DNA of 29,417 nucleotides from an uncultured Selenomonadales bacterium (GCA_937915725.1 CALGGV010000254.1:1-29417); one strand, 5' to 3'. Counted from the stretch's first letter, positions 1-8,484 are shown. The notes: a model not told the origin generated them from the sequence alone. Translations and numbers: made by a program.

Positions 1-165
1 ACAAAATTTTTAGTGTCAGTCAAATTGCCGGTAGAAATTTCTTGCCGTCTAAATTGGACTGCTTTTTTTATGTATTCGTCAAGATTTTTGGCGATAAAAT
101 TTTCAAGCCCCATAATTCTTAAAGCCGCGTTGCTTGAAAAATTCGGTGGCACAAATTTTAAAATT
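1..165 (-). pseudogene. Duplicated C-terminal fragment of the GT41-like glycosyltransferase gene
   Basis: Bases 1-121 are a near-identical direct copy of bases 212-332, which encode about residues 399-438 of the neighbouring glycosyltransferase. In the matching minus-strand frame the translation includes GLENFIAKNLDEYIKKAV, against GLENFIAENLDEYIKKAV in the intact gene. The fragment follows the intact gene's stop codon directly. Upstream of the homology I see about 40 bases with no clear ribosome binding site or ATG start. The frame stays open to the window edge. This is either the remnant of a second tandem paralog whose 5' part was lost by recombination, or a gene with a diverged 5' end. 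It is truncated by the window, so the two cannot be told apart here. Confidence 0.6.
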
Positions 166-1527
166 TCATTCAACGCCTAAAACCTTCCAAAATTTTTTAT
201 ACACGCTGTCAACAAAATTTTTAGTGTCAGTCAAATTGCCGGTAGAAATTTCTTGCCGTCTAAATTCGACTGCTTTTTTTATGTATTCGTCAAGATTTTC
301 TGCGATAAAATTTTCAAGCCCCGCAATTCTTAAAATATCTGCTCCAACTTTTGAAAAGTGAATTTCGCCGCGCAAATTCAACACAGGAACGCCCATATAA
401 ATTGCAAGTGCAGTCATTGCCCCGCCGTTGTAGGGGAATGTATCCAAAATTAAATCAATCTGCGCGTAATCGTCAAAAAAATCATCTTCACCGACAAAAA
501 CTTCAGCGCGTGGAATTTCTAAATTTTTCAGCCGCTCCAAAAGTGCAACGCGCCTACTTTCAAGCGGTGTTGTATCACGAAAAATTATTTTTGAATTTGG
601 AACTTGCAACAAAATTTTTTTCACTGTCAATAAATATTCGTCCGTGATTTTCATAAAATTATTCAGACAACCGAAGGTTAGTTGGGTAGTGTGGTGGTGT
701 GATAGTGGGATAGTTTTTTTGGCGGTTGAAATTTTTTTGTTCGGAGTGAAGGCGAAGGCATTTTCAATCTTCAAAAGTTGCTCAGTAAAATATTCAGTTG
801 CCAAAAATTTATCAGTCAAAAAATAATCTAAAATTCCTGTCGTGTCAAAATATCCAACGCCGGAAATTTGAACTCGCGCAGGTTTATAAGCGGCAACTTG
901 CAAAGTCACGCCGCCTTCAGTCTGCCCGCCCAAATCAAACAAAATATCCGCGCCGCTGTCACGAATTTTAAGCGCGGTTTCCTCAAAACTAATTTCTTCC
1001 ATACAAAAAAAGCCGTCAACATTACGGCGAATTTTTTTTGTAAAATTATCTTCACGCGCCGATAAACTCCACGCCGTTACAAAAAATTTTTCCCTGTCAT
1101 AATCAGTCAAAAGACTTTCATAAAATCTTGCGGCGCCAGAATCTAAAAAGTGCGGCGCAATGTAGGCAACGTGAATTTTTTTTGAAGATTTTTTTAACGG
1201 CGTCAAAGTTTTAGTTTCACGGTACAAAGATTTATAAATTTGCGCGGCGTCAAATAAATTTTCAGCCGTAATTTTGGGCAGGTAATGCAATGCAAAAATA
1301 TAATTTGAAAAGTGTGTCCTTTGCATTCTCAAAATTGTATCAGTTTTCGCCGCGTTTAAGTAAGCCTGCGCGACGCCTTCAGCATCTGCCAAATCGTGAA
1401 AAGCCGCGCCTATTAATTCGTGAACGCGCCATTTTTCTGAATCTTCAACAGTTGGTAAAATTTCTTTCAAAATTTTTAAAGCCTCAAATGGTTTTCCTTG
1501 CGCCAATAATTTTTTTGCACTTTCCAT
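166..1527 (-). CDS. TPR-containing GT41/SPINDLY-like glycosyltransferase
   Basis: A 453-residue protein. Residues 1-105 are helical and TPR-like. Residues 117-440 resemble the catalytic region of O-GlcNAc transferase/SPINDLY (GT41): PARVQISGVGYFDTTGILDY (217-236), FGCLNNFMKI (285-294) and LILDTFPYNGG (359-369) correspond to the family's acceptor and UDP-binding blocks. Such enzymes put sugars on Ser/Thr or Asn of proteins, in bacteria often flagellins or adhesins. Two histidines usually conserved in the family seem replaced: Ser130 where a DFxxH block is expected, and GGQT (200-203) where DLxGHT is usual. It starts one base after the rnr stop behind a GAGG, so it is probably co-transcribed with rnr. 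The fold assignment is good; substrate and activity are unknown. Confidence 0.75.
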   Translation of the reverse strand: MESAKKLLAQGKPFEALKILKEILPTVEDSEKWRVHELIGAAFHDLADAEGVAQAYLNAAKTDTILRMQRTHFSNYIFALHYLPKITAENLFDAAQIYKSLYRETKTLTPLKKSSKKIHVAYIAPHFLDSGAARFYESLLTDYDREKFFVTAWSLSAREDNFTKKIRRNVDGFFCMEEISFEETALKIRDSGADILFDLGGQTEGGVTLQVAAYKPARVQISGVGYFDTTGILDYFLTDKFLATEYFTEQLLKIENAFAFTPNKKISTAKKTIPLSHHHTTQLTFGCLNNFMKITDEYLLTVKKILLQVPNSKIIFRDTTPLESRRVALLERLKNLEIPRAEVFVGEDDFFDDYAQIDLILDTFPYNGGAMTALAIYMGVPVLNLRGEIHFSKVGADILRIAGLENFIAENLDEYIKKAVEFRRQEISTGNLTDTKNFVDSVYKKFWKVLGVE

Positions 1528-1528
1528 T

Positions 1529-3277
1529 TTAAACCTCGAAAATTAATTCGTCGTCAGTTACGCCCTCAACAAGTTCAAAACTCAACTGACGTAAATTTAA
1601 ATCTGCGCGAACAAGTTGCACGCGCACTTTGTCGCCAATTTGAAAAATCCTGCCCTTGTGCTTGCCTATCAGCGCAAATTCATTTTCCATAAAATTATAA
1701 TAATCGTCATTGATACTTGCAACCGGCACAAGCCCGCCCGCGCCGTTTTCCAGTTCCACGAAAAATCCAAAATTCGTAACGTTGCAAATTACCGCGTCAA
1801 ATTTCTGCAACAAAAAGCCCTTCATAAATTCGACGCACTTTAAATCTAACGCCTCCCGCTCAATTTCAACCGCGCGGCGTTCACGTTCTGAAGACTGCCT
1901 TGCAATTTCATCAAGTTTGTTGGCAAGTTTTGGAATTTCTTCACGTGTTGCCTTTAACATTCTGTGAACAATTAAATCAGGATAACGGCGAATCGGCGAA
2001 GTAAAATGAGTGTAAAACTGCGCGGCAAGTCCAAAATGCCCAAGATTTTTTGAAGAATAACGCGCCTGTTGCATTGTGCGAAGTGCCAAACCGGAAATAA
2101 CTTTTCCGGCGGGCGTTTCTTTGATTTTTTCCAAAACTTTTTGGTACTGTAACGGTTGAATTTCCCTTTCAATCGAAATTGGAATATGCAAGCCGAAACG
2201 CCCCAACAGGCGGTTAAAATTTTCTACTTTTTCGGCGTCGGGATTTTCATGCACGCGGTATAAACTCGGTATAAGATTTTTTACGGTATGCTCGGCTACG
2301 GTTTCATTTGCGGCAAGCATACATTCTTCAATAATCTTTTCGCCAATTCCACGAATTTTTTTTGTGATTTTAATTGGAATATCTTTCTTGTTTAGAGTAA
2401 TTTTGAGTTCCGGAATTTCAAAATCTATTGCGCCGCGTTCAGTACGAATTTTTTTTCTTAAGTTGTAAACTTCCAACAAATTTTTTAAATTCGTCGCACA
2501 GTCCTCAAGCTCTGAAGTTTCGCCGTCAAAAAATTTATTAACCTGCGTATAACTAAGCCGCCGAAAAACTTTTATAACCGTAGGAAAAATTTGGTAGCTT
2601 GTAACCTTGCCGCTTAAATCTAAAATCATTTCGCAAGCCATAGCAAGGCGATTGACGCCGGGATTTAAACTGCAAATACCGTTTGAAAGTTCAATCGGCA
2701 ACATTGGTACAACCCTATCAACGGGATAAATACTCGTGCCGCGTTCAAACGCCTCTTTGTCAAGTACAGAATTATTTTTGACGTAGTGGCTAACGTCCGC
2801 AATGTACACGCCCAAAAAGTAGCCGCCGTCCATTTTTTCTGCAAAAACGCCGTCATCTAAATCTTTTGCATCTTCGCCGTCAATCGTCACAATTTCCAAA
2901 TTGCGCCTGTCAATTCGTTGTGAAATTTCGTATTCGCTGGGCTTGTACTCAATTTTTGACGCGGCTTTTTTTACATTGGCGGGAAATTTTTCAACAACGC
3001 CATGTTTTATAATCAGCGCGGAAATTTTTGAATCGTCAACAGTTGAGACAATTTCCCCGATTAATTTTTTTGCGGACAAAATTTTTATTGCAACAAGGAT
3101 TTTATCTTTGCGCCACGTGCGAAGTTGTTCGCCGCTGATATTTTTGCGCTTAATTTGAATTTTTGATTTACTGCCGCTGATTTTTACCCAGAAATTTTTT
3201 TTAGTGCCGTGAACTCTGCCAATTAAAATTTCGCCTTCAGAAATATTTTCAGTGTTAGAAATTTTTTCAACATTCAT
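1529..3277 (-). CDS. rnr: Ribonuclease R, short form
   Basis: 3'-5' exoribonuclease of the RNB family, which degrades structured RNA and takes part in mRNA turnover and trans-translation quality control. The RNB catalytic motif TIDGEDAKDLDDGV lies at residues 131-144, with the Asp cluster that binds metal. HFTSPIRRYPDLIVHRML, another RNB signature, lies in the C-terminal half. A C-terminal S1 domain starts near residue 500 (VTNFGFFVEL). At 582 residues it is clearly shorter than typical RNase R (about 700 or more): the N-terminal helix-turn-helix and much of the cold-shock region are missing. The ATG overlaps the stop of the upstream thioesterase gene as ATGA (3274-3277), suggesting translational coupling. 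The secG-esterase-rnr order is the classic Firmicutes arrangement; smpB, which often follows, is replaced here by the glycosyltransferase. Confidence 0.92.
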   Translation of the reverse strand: MNVEKISNTENISEGEILIGRVHGTKKNFWVKISGSKSKIQIKRKNISGEQLRTWRKDKILVAIKILSAKKLIGEIVSTVDDSKISALIIKHGVVEKFPANVKKAASKIEYKPSEYEISQRIDRRNLEIVTIDGEDAKDLDDGVFAEKMDGGYFLGVYIADVSHYVKNNSVLDKEAFERGTSIYPVDRVVPMLPIELSNGICSLNPGVNRLAMACEMILDLSGKVTSYQIFPTVIKVFRRLSYTQVNKFFDGETSELEDCATNLKNLLEVYNLRKKIRTERGAIDFEIPELKITLNKKDIPIKITKKIRGIGEKIIEECMLAANETVAEHTVKNLIPSLYRVHENPDAEKVENFNRLLGRFGLHIPISIEREIQPLQYQKVLEKIKETPAGKVISGLALRTMQQARYSSKNLGHFGLAAQFYTHFTSPIRRYPDLIVHRMLKATREEIPKLANKLDEIARQSSERERRAVEIEREALDLKCVEFMKGFLLQKFDAVICNVTNFGFFVELENGAGGLVPVASINDDYYNFMENEFALIGKHKGRIFQIGDKVRVQLVRADLNLRQLSFELVEGVTDDELIFEV

Positions 3278-3675
3278 TTTAACGATACCACCGCAAATTT
3301 TGCCGTTGCCTCCGCTGTAATTGTACCGTCCGGCGTTTCAACTGCCGCCTTCAAAAAAATTATATTTCTGCGCTGTGATTCTTGCCACGCCGAAATTTTT
3401 AATTCTGTTTCAACGGGCGTCGGATGTTTGTACCGAATTTCAAGCCGCCCTGTCATTGCCTGTTCATTGTATTTTTTTTGAATGAAATTTCCCATTGCCT
3501 CATCAAGCAAAGTTGTTACTATTCCGCCGTGTACAACATTTGAGTAACCTTGATATTCTTTAGCTATAATTTTTGTTGCAACTACTTTATCTTCGATAGG
3601 CTCAAAATTCAAGTGCAAGCCTATTGGATTTTTTGTACCGCAACCAAAACAATAATCATCGCCGCTGTAAGCCAT
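3274..3675 (-). CDS. PaaI/4HBT-type hotdog thioesterase
   Basis: A 133-residue single-domain hotdog protein, the usual size for acyl-CoA thioesterases of the PaaI group. The N-terminal CFGCG (9-13) is typical of a subset of this family. VVHGGIVTTLLDEAMG (47-62) holds the HGG and the acidic residues of the active-site helix. It probably hydrolyses an acyl-CoA; the substrate cannot be told from sequence. A ribosome binding site (AAAGGAG) precedes the ATG. The stop overlaps the rnr start by four bases, so the two are coupled. It sits between hicB and rnr in a position where Firmicutes usually have nothing. Confidence 0.8.
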   Translation of the reverse strand: MAYSGDDYCFGCGTKNPIGLHLNFEPIEDKVVATKIIAKEYQGYSNVVHGGIVTTLLDEAMGNFIQKKYNEQAMTGRLEIRYKHPTPVETELKISAWQESQRRNIIFLKAAVETPDGTITAEATAKFAVVSLK

Positions 3676-3696
3676 TTAATTTGCTCCTTTCAAAAA

Positions 3697-4098
3697 TTAA
3701 TCTGTGACGCCCAAATATTTTTTCAGTGATTCTTCAAGAAAAGCAGATAAATTTACTTTCTCTCGCCGCGCCATTTCATCAAGCCATTTTGGTAATTTTA
3801 TTTTACGTTTGATTGTTTGTTGATTCATTTGTTCCCTAAAAGTTGGCATCCACGCCTCTATAAGCATTGCTTTTTCATTAGACTCTGTATTTATTTCAAA
3901 TATTGGAGTTGGTTCTGGTATTTCGTCGCCGTCTTTTTCCATTCCGTACAAATGAAGTTGCATTGCCTCTTTAGCGCGTTTGAGTGCCAATTCCATATTG
4001 TCTGCACAAGAAAAACAACCGGGTAAATCAGGGAATTCTATTGAAAAGCCACATTCATCTTTGCTAAATATAGCCGGAAATATGTAATTATCTTTCAC
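3697..4098 (-). CDS. hicB: HicB-family antitoxin
   Basis: A 133-residue antitoxin. The N-terminal half has the degenerate RNase H-like HicB fold (FSIEFPDLPGCFSCADNMEL, then a helix AKEAMQLHLYGM). The C-terminal KLPKWLDEMARREKVNLSAF looks like a ribbon-helix-helix DNA-binding segment, so it can both neutralise HicA and repress the operon. The start is GTG, supported by GGAG eight or so bases upstream. It follows hicA by 12 bases. Such pairs usually autoregulate; I see no separate operator in the short spacer. The pair interrupts the esterase-rnr part of the secG operon. Confidence 0.88.
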   Translation of the reverse strand: MKDNYIFPAIFSKDECGFSIEFPDLPGCFSCADNMELALKRAKEAMQLHLYGMEKDGDEIPEPTPIFEINTESNEKAMLIEAWMPTFREQMNQQTIKRKIKLPKWLDEMARREKVNLSAFLEESLKKYLGVTD

Positions 4099-4110
4099 TT
4101 TATCATCTCC

Positions 4111-4308
4111 TCAATAATCAGTTATACCTGCCTGTTTGAATATATTTTTAGCCAAATTAACAGAAATATCTTTTACAGGATGTGTTACAGTTACTTTACC
4201 TTTCTTAGTTTTATGTTCAAATTGATGATGGTCGCCTTTACAATCTACTTCAAACCAGCCGTCTTTTTTCAAAATTTTAATAATTTCCTTTGAAGACCAA
4301 CTACTCAT
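4111..4308 (-). CDS. hicA: HicA-family mRNA interferase toxin
   Basis: A 65-residue protein of the double-stranded RNA-binding-like HicA fold. These toxins cleave mRNA and are held inactive by HicB. The sequence begins with the typical KEIIKILKKDGW helix, followed by GDHHQFEH (26-33), which carries the conserved catalytic histidine region, and ends with a VTHPVKDISVNLAKNIFKQA segment. AGGAG precedes the ATG. It is the first gene of the hicA-hicB pair, in the standard order. No key residue looks lost, so the toxin is probably functional. Confidence 0.9.
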   Translation of the reverse strand: MSSWSSKEIIKILKKDGWFEVDCKGDHHQFEHKTKKGKVTVTHPVKDISVNLAKNIFKQAGITDY

Positions 4309-4325
4309 GATGCACTCCTAAAAAA

Positions 4326-5066
4326 TTAATTCCCTTCCAAAAATTTCAGCACTTCCTCAAAAACAATTTCCCGCATTTCTGTCAAAGGCATCAAGTGTCC
4401 GCAATTATCCACAAAAATTTTTTCTTTTCGTACAGAATTAATTTTTTCTTCAATAAAATCCGCGCTTTTTGGTTGAGCAGTATGATCTTCTGTGCCGTGC
4501 ATTATCAAAATTGGCGTCGTAATTTTCGGCAACAAAATTTTTATTTCTTCAATCAAAGTTACAAGTTCATGAATGCTGATATAGGGCATTTTGCGATAAG
4601 TTTTATTGACAGCGGGCGGTACATTTTGTAATTTTCTGTGCGGGCGAATGAATGAAAAATCTTTACACTCACTGCGCGGCGGTAAATGCTCCAAATGTAA
4701 ATTTTCGTCGATAAAAATTGGCGCGGCAAGCGTAACAATTTTTTCAACTTTGCGAAAGTACGCAAGCTTTAAAGTTAAAAGCGCGCCCATAGAATGTCCC
4801 ACGACAAAAATTTTTTCACACAAGCCTTTTAAAATTGCGTAGCCGTCCAGCACAGAATTAAACCAGTCTTCATTGTTGGTTTTCATCAAATTTAATTCGT
4901 TCGTAGCGTGTCCGGCTAATCGCACGCCCAAAACTGTATAACCTGCGCGATTTAAAAAATTTCCAATTAATAAAAGTTCAGCCGGTAAACCTGTAAAACC
5001 ATGAATCAATAAAATACCTTCAGAGCCGCCCTTCAATAAAAACGGCTCCGCACCTTCAATAATCAT
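4326..5066 (-). CDS. Carboxylesterase, alpha/beta hydrolase (Est30-like)
   Basis: A 246-residue cytoplasmic alpha/beta hydrolase. The oxyanion motif HGFTG is at 22-26 and the nucleophile elbow GHSMG at 90-94 (Ser92). The acid is Asp194 in HGTEDHTAQP and the histidine is His224 in CGHLMP, so the triad is complete. It resembles the short-chain or monoacylglycerol-type esterases that lie between secG and rnr in Bacillus and relatives, where the housekeeping role is still vague. The ATG has AAGGGG upstream. The spacer to secG holds three heptamer repeats. Confidence 0.85.
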   Translation of the reverse strand: MIIEGAEPFLLKGGSEGILLIHGFTGLPAELLLIGNFLNRAGYTVLGVRLAGHATNELNLMKTNNEDWFNSVLDGYAILKGLCEKIFVVGHSMGALLTLKLAYFRKVEKIVTLAAPIFIDENLHLEHLPPRSECKDFSFIRPHRKLQNVPPAVNKTYRKMPYISIHELVTLIEEIKILLPKITTPILIMHGTEDHTAQPKSADFIEEKINSVRKEKIFVDNCGHLMPLTEMREIVFEEVLKFLEGN

Positions 5067-5081
5067 AAAACGTCCCCTTTT

Positions 5082-5102
5082 TAAGGACTAAGGACTAAGG
5101 AC
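5082..5102. repeat. Heptamer tandem repeat (TAAGGAC x3)
   Basis: Three exact copies of a 7-base unit between secG and the esterase gene, followed by a degenerate fourth. Further 7-base-spaced, similar motifs (TTTTTAA TTCTTAA TCCCTAA) lie at about 5130-5151. It belongs to the same class as the arrays at 9444-9499 and 15732-15752. Confidence 0.8.
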
Positions 5103-5147
5103 TAGGGGGAATTTTTTCCCTACTCTTTAATTTTTAATTCTTAATCC

Positions 5148-5375
5148 CTAAGAAATCATACGTGCAATAATAATCGTGATTATCGCAAAAAGTATCGCCA
5201 AAACTACAGTAACACGCGCCAAAAGTGCGTCAATTCCGCGTGCCTTGCCGGAAAATACCGCGTCTGATGAGCCGTCCATTCCGCCCATTCCCCCGGATTT
5301 TGCCTCTTGTCCCAAAATTGCGCCTATCAACGCAACTGAAATTATCGCATCTAAAACCATTAAAAATGTCAGCAA
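5148..5375 (-). CDS. secG: Preprotein translocase subunit SecG
   Basis: A 75-residue membrane protein with two hydrophobic segments (residues 1-22 and 50-74) separated by a Gly/Ser-rich loop (SGGMGGMDGSSD), as expected of SecG in the SecYEG channel. The chosen start is TTG, because GGGAGG lies at a normal distance from it; the first in-frame ATG is five codons later and too far. It is the first gene of the operon, behind a recognisable promoter at 5460-5488. SecG next to an esterase and rnr is a well-known Firmicutes order. Confidence 0.9.
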   Translation of the reverse strand: MLTFLMVLDAIISVALIGAILGQEAKSGGMGGMDGSSDAVFSGKARGIDALLARVTVVLAILFAIITIIIARMIS

Positions 5376-5459
5376 AATTTTTTTCCTCCCAAATATCCTA
5401 ACATCGATTCTACGCCGCCTAATATCGACGAGAAGGGCTGTTTGTCTTAAATTTGAAGA

Positions 5460-5488
5460 ATTATATCATTAAAAAAAATAAGCGGCAA
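5460..5488 (-). promoter_or_regulatory. Sigma-70/SigA-type promoter for the secG operon
   Basis: On the minus strand TTGCCG (5488-5483) and TATAAT (5465-5460) are separated by exactly 17 bases. Transcription would begin near 5453, about 80 bases before the secG start. The -10 matches consensus fully, the -35 in four of six positions. Confidence 0.7.
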
Positions 5489-5596
5489 ATTTAGACGATT
5501 AGTGGTTAATTTTAGATGGATAATTAATTATTAATCATTAGCCCCCTATTCACCTGTAAATCTAAAAAAGCCGCAAAATAAATTTATCCTTAACCC

Positions 5597-6553
5597 TTAT
5601 CTGAAAAGTTGACTGACTGAACGTTTAGCTTGAATTCTCAAAATAACGTCGCCGATTGATTGCGCCATTGACAATACAACAATTCGCGGGGATTGTTTTT
5701 CCGGCGGTAATGTGATTGTATCTGTAATGACAAGCTTTTCAATATCAGAATTATTAACTTTTTCGACGGCGTTTTTGCTAAGTACAGCATGCGAACAAGC
5801 GGCAAGTACAGATTTTGCGCCGAGACGTTTTAAAGCCTTTGCGCCTTCACAAAGACTGCCCGCCGTGTCAACAATATCATCAATCATTAATGCAACTTTG
5901 CCTTTAACGTCGCCGATAATATTCATAACTTCAGCCTCGCCCGGGCGTGGTCTGCGTTTTTCAATAATTGCTATTGGAGCCTTGAGAAAATCTGCCAAAA
6001 TTCTTGCACGAGTAACGCCGCCTAAATCCGGCGATACAACAACTAATTCGCCGCCAAAGTCATGCCCGTTGAAATAATCTGCAAAAACCGGAGCCGCCGC
6101 CAAATGATCTACCGGAATATCAAAAAATCCCTGAATCTGTCCGGCGTGCAAGTCAACTGTCAAAACACGTGTCATACCCGCGGCAACCATTAAATTTGCT
6201 ACAAGTTTTGCGGAAATTGGCTCGCGCCCGCGTGTCTTTCTGTCTTGGCGTGCATAAGCGTAATAAGGAACAACCGCTGTAATACTTCCTGCTGAGGCGC
6301 GTTTGCAAGCGTCCGCCATTATCAAAAGTTCCATCAAATTATCATTGACAGGTTGGCTTGTCGGCTGAATTATAAAAATATCTTTGCCGCGTATGCTGTC
6401 CTTTATCATAACTTGAGTTTCGCCGTTGTTGAATTTTCCTACAAAAGTTTCAAATAAATCTACGCCGATATATTCAGCGATTTTCTTTGCAAGCTCGGGA
6501 TTTGCATTGCCCGTCATCAAACAAAGATTCGCCGTCGTAAAGTTATTTTCCAT
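5597..6553 (-). CDS. prs: Ribose-phosphate pyrophosphokinase
   Basis: Makes PRPP from ribose 5-phosphate and ATP for purine, pyrimidine, NAD, His and Trp synthesis. At 318 residues it has the usual bacterial length. Visible signatures are the regulatory/flexible-loop region YARQDRKTRGREP (100-112), DLHAGQIQGFFDIPVDHL (134-151), the pyrophosphate-binding SPDLGGVTRA and the PRPP-binding loop DDIVDTAGS (225-233). The ATG has GGAGGAG upstream. In related genomes prs directly follows glmU; here the three DUF1919 genes lie between them. The catalytic residues all look intact. Confidence 0.97.
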   Translation of the reverse strand: MENNFTTANLCLMTGNANPELAKKIAEYIGVDLFETFVGKFNNGETQVMIKDSIRGKDIFIIQPTSQPVNDNLMELLIMADACKRASAGSITAVVPYYAYARQDRKTRGREPISAKLVANLMVAAGMTRVLTVDLHAGQIQGFFDIPVDHLAAAPVFADYFNGHDFGGELVVVSPDLGGVTRARILADFLKAPIAIIEKRRPRPGEAEVMNIIGDVKGKVALMIDDIVDTAGSLCEGAKALKRLGAKSVLAACSHAVLSKNAVEKVNNSDIEKLVITDTITLPPEKQSPRIVVLSMAQSIGDVILRIQAKRSVSQLFR

Positions 6554-6629
6554 CTCAAAACTCCTCCATTTTTAAGGTTAGGGTTTAATTAAATATTTTC
6601 GGCAAGAATTTTATATGCACGAAAAAATT

Positions 6630-7539
6630 TTATTTTTGATCTATTAGTGGTGTTTTTTTGCCGTAAAGTAATAAATCCCAAATATCATAACAATAAGGGG
6701 TTTCTCTTGCAAAACATAAAACAGAATTATTAAATTGATCTGTACCATATCTTTTGGGATTCATATAAAAAGCAGACTCAATATCCGTTTCAAAAGGCAC
6801 GAAACAAGCTTTTTTAGCTAAAGGCATTCTATCAAATTTTTTTAGTAATTCAGGATCTTTCGTATTCATCACAAACAAACTATTACACCAATTTATCCTG
6901 TAACGCCGCTTGTACCAATTTTGAAGTATATTTTCTAAATTTTTGGCATCATCATGAATCAACCGCCATTCTACTTCCCCAAGGTTAAATATAGGATGAT
7001 TAATCTTATCTTCTTGGCTGTAATAAGACCTTTGATATTTGAATTCCTTTTCCATATTCTCAATAGGATTTTTTAAAAATTGTATAAATTGTTCTTCGTT
7101 GCTAGTGACCATATTAATTGTTGGCGATAAAAACGGTAAGCCCAGTGTATTATAAGTAATAACTCCCCAACAATTCATTGATAAAATCGAAAGTTGAGAA
7201 TGACGAAGTTTGTTATATTTTTCAAGCGTAAAATTTGGCACGCAAACAGTACGATCAATCACAACTTTATCAATATCAATACCTAAAGTTTCGGATTCTT
7301 TTAAAATTGGAACAAGTGATGCCTTTATACCGGTAACTAAAATTAAATCGTAGTCCAGATTTTTTAAATCCTTTTTAGTTATAGTTGGAACTCCATTTAA
7401 ATTTATTCCGGGCGGTGCAATTACACCGAGTGCATTAAGTTCGCCGTAAAGCTGAATTAAAATCCTTGCCGCAGGATTTAAAAGTTCCACCCCCCCCCAT
7501 ATTCCGGCTTACACTTTGAATCCAAATTACTATATTCAT
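6630..7539 (-). CDS. DUF1919 paralog 1, out of frame as sequenced (phase-OFF)
   Basis: The natural start is ATG 7539-7537, with AAGGGG upstream, reading MNIVIWIQSVSRN. It then meets a G9 tract at 7498-7490. With nine G the frame ends at a stop at 7437-7435 after about 34 codons. The rest of the protein is open from about 7490 in another frame. Loss of one G (G8) or gain of two (G11) would join the two parts. The body has a Rossmann-like N-terminal domain (LDYDLILVTG) followed by a DUF1919 domain with LSILSMNCWG, LPFLSPTINM, LGEVEW and RRYRINW. DUF1919 proteins often lie in polysaccharide loci, and their reaction is unknown. The third paralog of the set and the most diverged. A GTG at the tract could give a shorter product but has no separate ribosome binding site. 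Confidence 0.8.
7490..7498 (-). repeat. G9 homopolymer, candidate phase switch of DUF1919 paralog 1
   Basis: Nine consecutive C on the plus strand (G on the coding strand), 41 bases after the ATG at 7539. The body frame starts 49 bases after that ATG, so one base must be lost, or two gained, for the gene to be ON. Confidence 0.85.
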
Positions 7540-7553
7540 TTTTATCCCCTTCA

Positions 7554-7764
7554 ATTTTAAAAATTTAATTTGGTTTTTTTGCCGTAAAGTAATAAATCCC
7601 ACATATCACATTCTAAAATCCAGCCTCTTGCTATGTTATTTACAATCAAGCTAAAATCTGCTTGATATTTAGAAATGTCAATACAATAAGCAGAGTCTAA
7701 ATCAGATTTAAAAGGCACGAAACAAACTTTTTTTGAGTAGGGCAGTTTATCAAATTCAGCCAAA
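7554..7764. repeat. Direct repeat shared by the 3' ends of DUF1919 paralogs 2 and 3
   Basis: About 210 bases identical to 8485-8695 apart from one mismatch that I can see near 7743. It covers the last part of each gene, its stop and the first bases of the spacer. The proteins therefore share an identical C-terminus. Recent gene conversion or duplication is the likely cause. Confidence 0.85.
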
Positions 7765-8470
7765 ATTTTAGGATTTTCAGTATACATTGTAACAAACAAG
7801 TTAAACCAATTTATTCTGAGGCAACGTGAATACCATTTTCTAAAAGCTACATTTTCGTCTTTATAATGAATTGTCATATCCCATTCAATATCGCCAAGCA
7901 TAAATACAGTATAATCTTTTTGTTCCCCTTTAGTAATTTTTTTCGTTACTAATTGCTTTTTTATGTTGTTGACAGGATCTTTCAAAAACTTTACAAAATC
8001 TATATCTGAAGTAAACATATTTATCGTTGGAGAAAGGAAAGGCAAGCCGAATCTGTGATAACAAAAACCTCCAAAACAATTCATTGATAAAATTGAAAGT
8101 TGAGAATGACGCAGTTTTTTATATTTTTCAAGCGTAAAATTTGGAACACAAACAACTCTATCAAGTACAATTTTATCTTCATCAATTCCTAAAGCTTTTG
8201 CCTCTTTTAAAATTTTTACAAAATTAGATTGAGTATTTGTAACTATCATGGGCGTGTCTTCACCGGTAACTAAAATTAAATCGAAGTCAAGATTTTTTAA
8301 ATCTTCCTTGGCTATAGTTGGAACTTCATTTAAATTTATTCCGGGCGGCGCAATTACACCTAGTATATTAAGGTTACCATAAAGCTGAATTAAAATCCCT
8401 GCCGCAGGATTTAAAAGCTCTACCCCCCCCCATTTTGATTCACACCTTGAATCCAAACAATTATTTTCAT
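7557..8470 (-). CDS. DUF1919 paralog 2, out of frame as sequenced (phase-OFF)
   Basis: The ATG at 8470-8468, with AAAGGG upstream, reads MKIIVWIQGVNQN, the same N-terminus as paralog 3, and then runs through G9 straight into a TAG. Adding one G (G10), or losing two, restores the frame to GVELLNPAA and the 299-residue body. An in-frame TTG at 8456 could give an alternative start but lacks a ribosome binding site of its own. The body carries a Rossmann-like domain (LDFDLILVTG) and a DUF1919 domain: LSILSMNCFGG, GLPFLSPTINM, FMLGDIEWDM and CLRINWFNLFV, close to the family's NNCWGG, SPT, LGDIE and RINWDNLFV blocks. Its C-terminus is identical to that of paralog 3, while the central stretch (about 165-235) differs. 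Confidence 0.82.
8423..8431 (-). repeat. G9 homopolymer, candidate phase switch of DUF1919 paralog 2
   Basis: Nine consecutive C on the plus strand, 39 bases after the ATG at 8470. As sequenced the tract leads directly into TAG; ten G would read through. Confidence 0.88.
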
Positions 8471-8484
8471 TCTTAACCCTTTCT

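Noticed and set aside
7557..8456. Reading DUF1919 paralog 2 as a normal gene starting at the TTG at 8456
   Set aside because: The ATG at 8470 has the ribosome binding site and encodes the same N-terminus as the intact paralog; the TTG only appears usable because the G tract is one base short.
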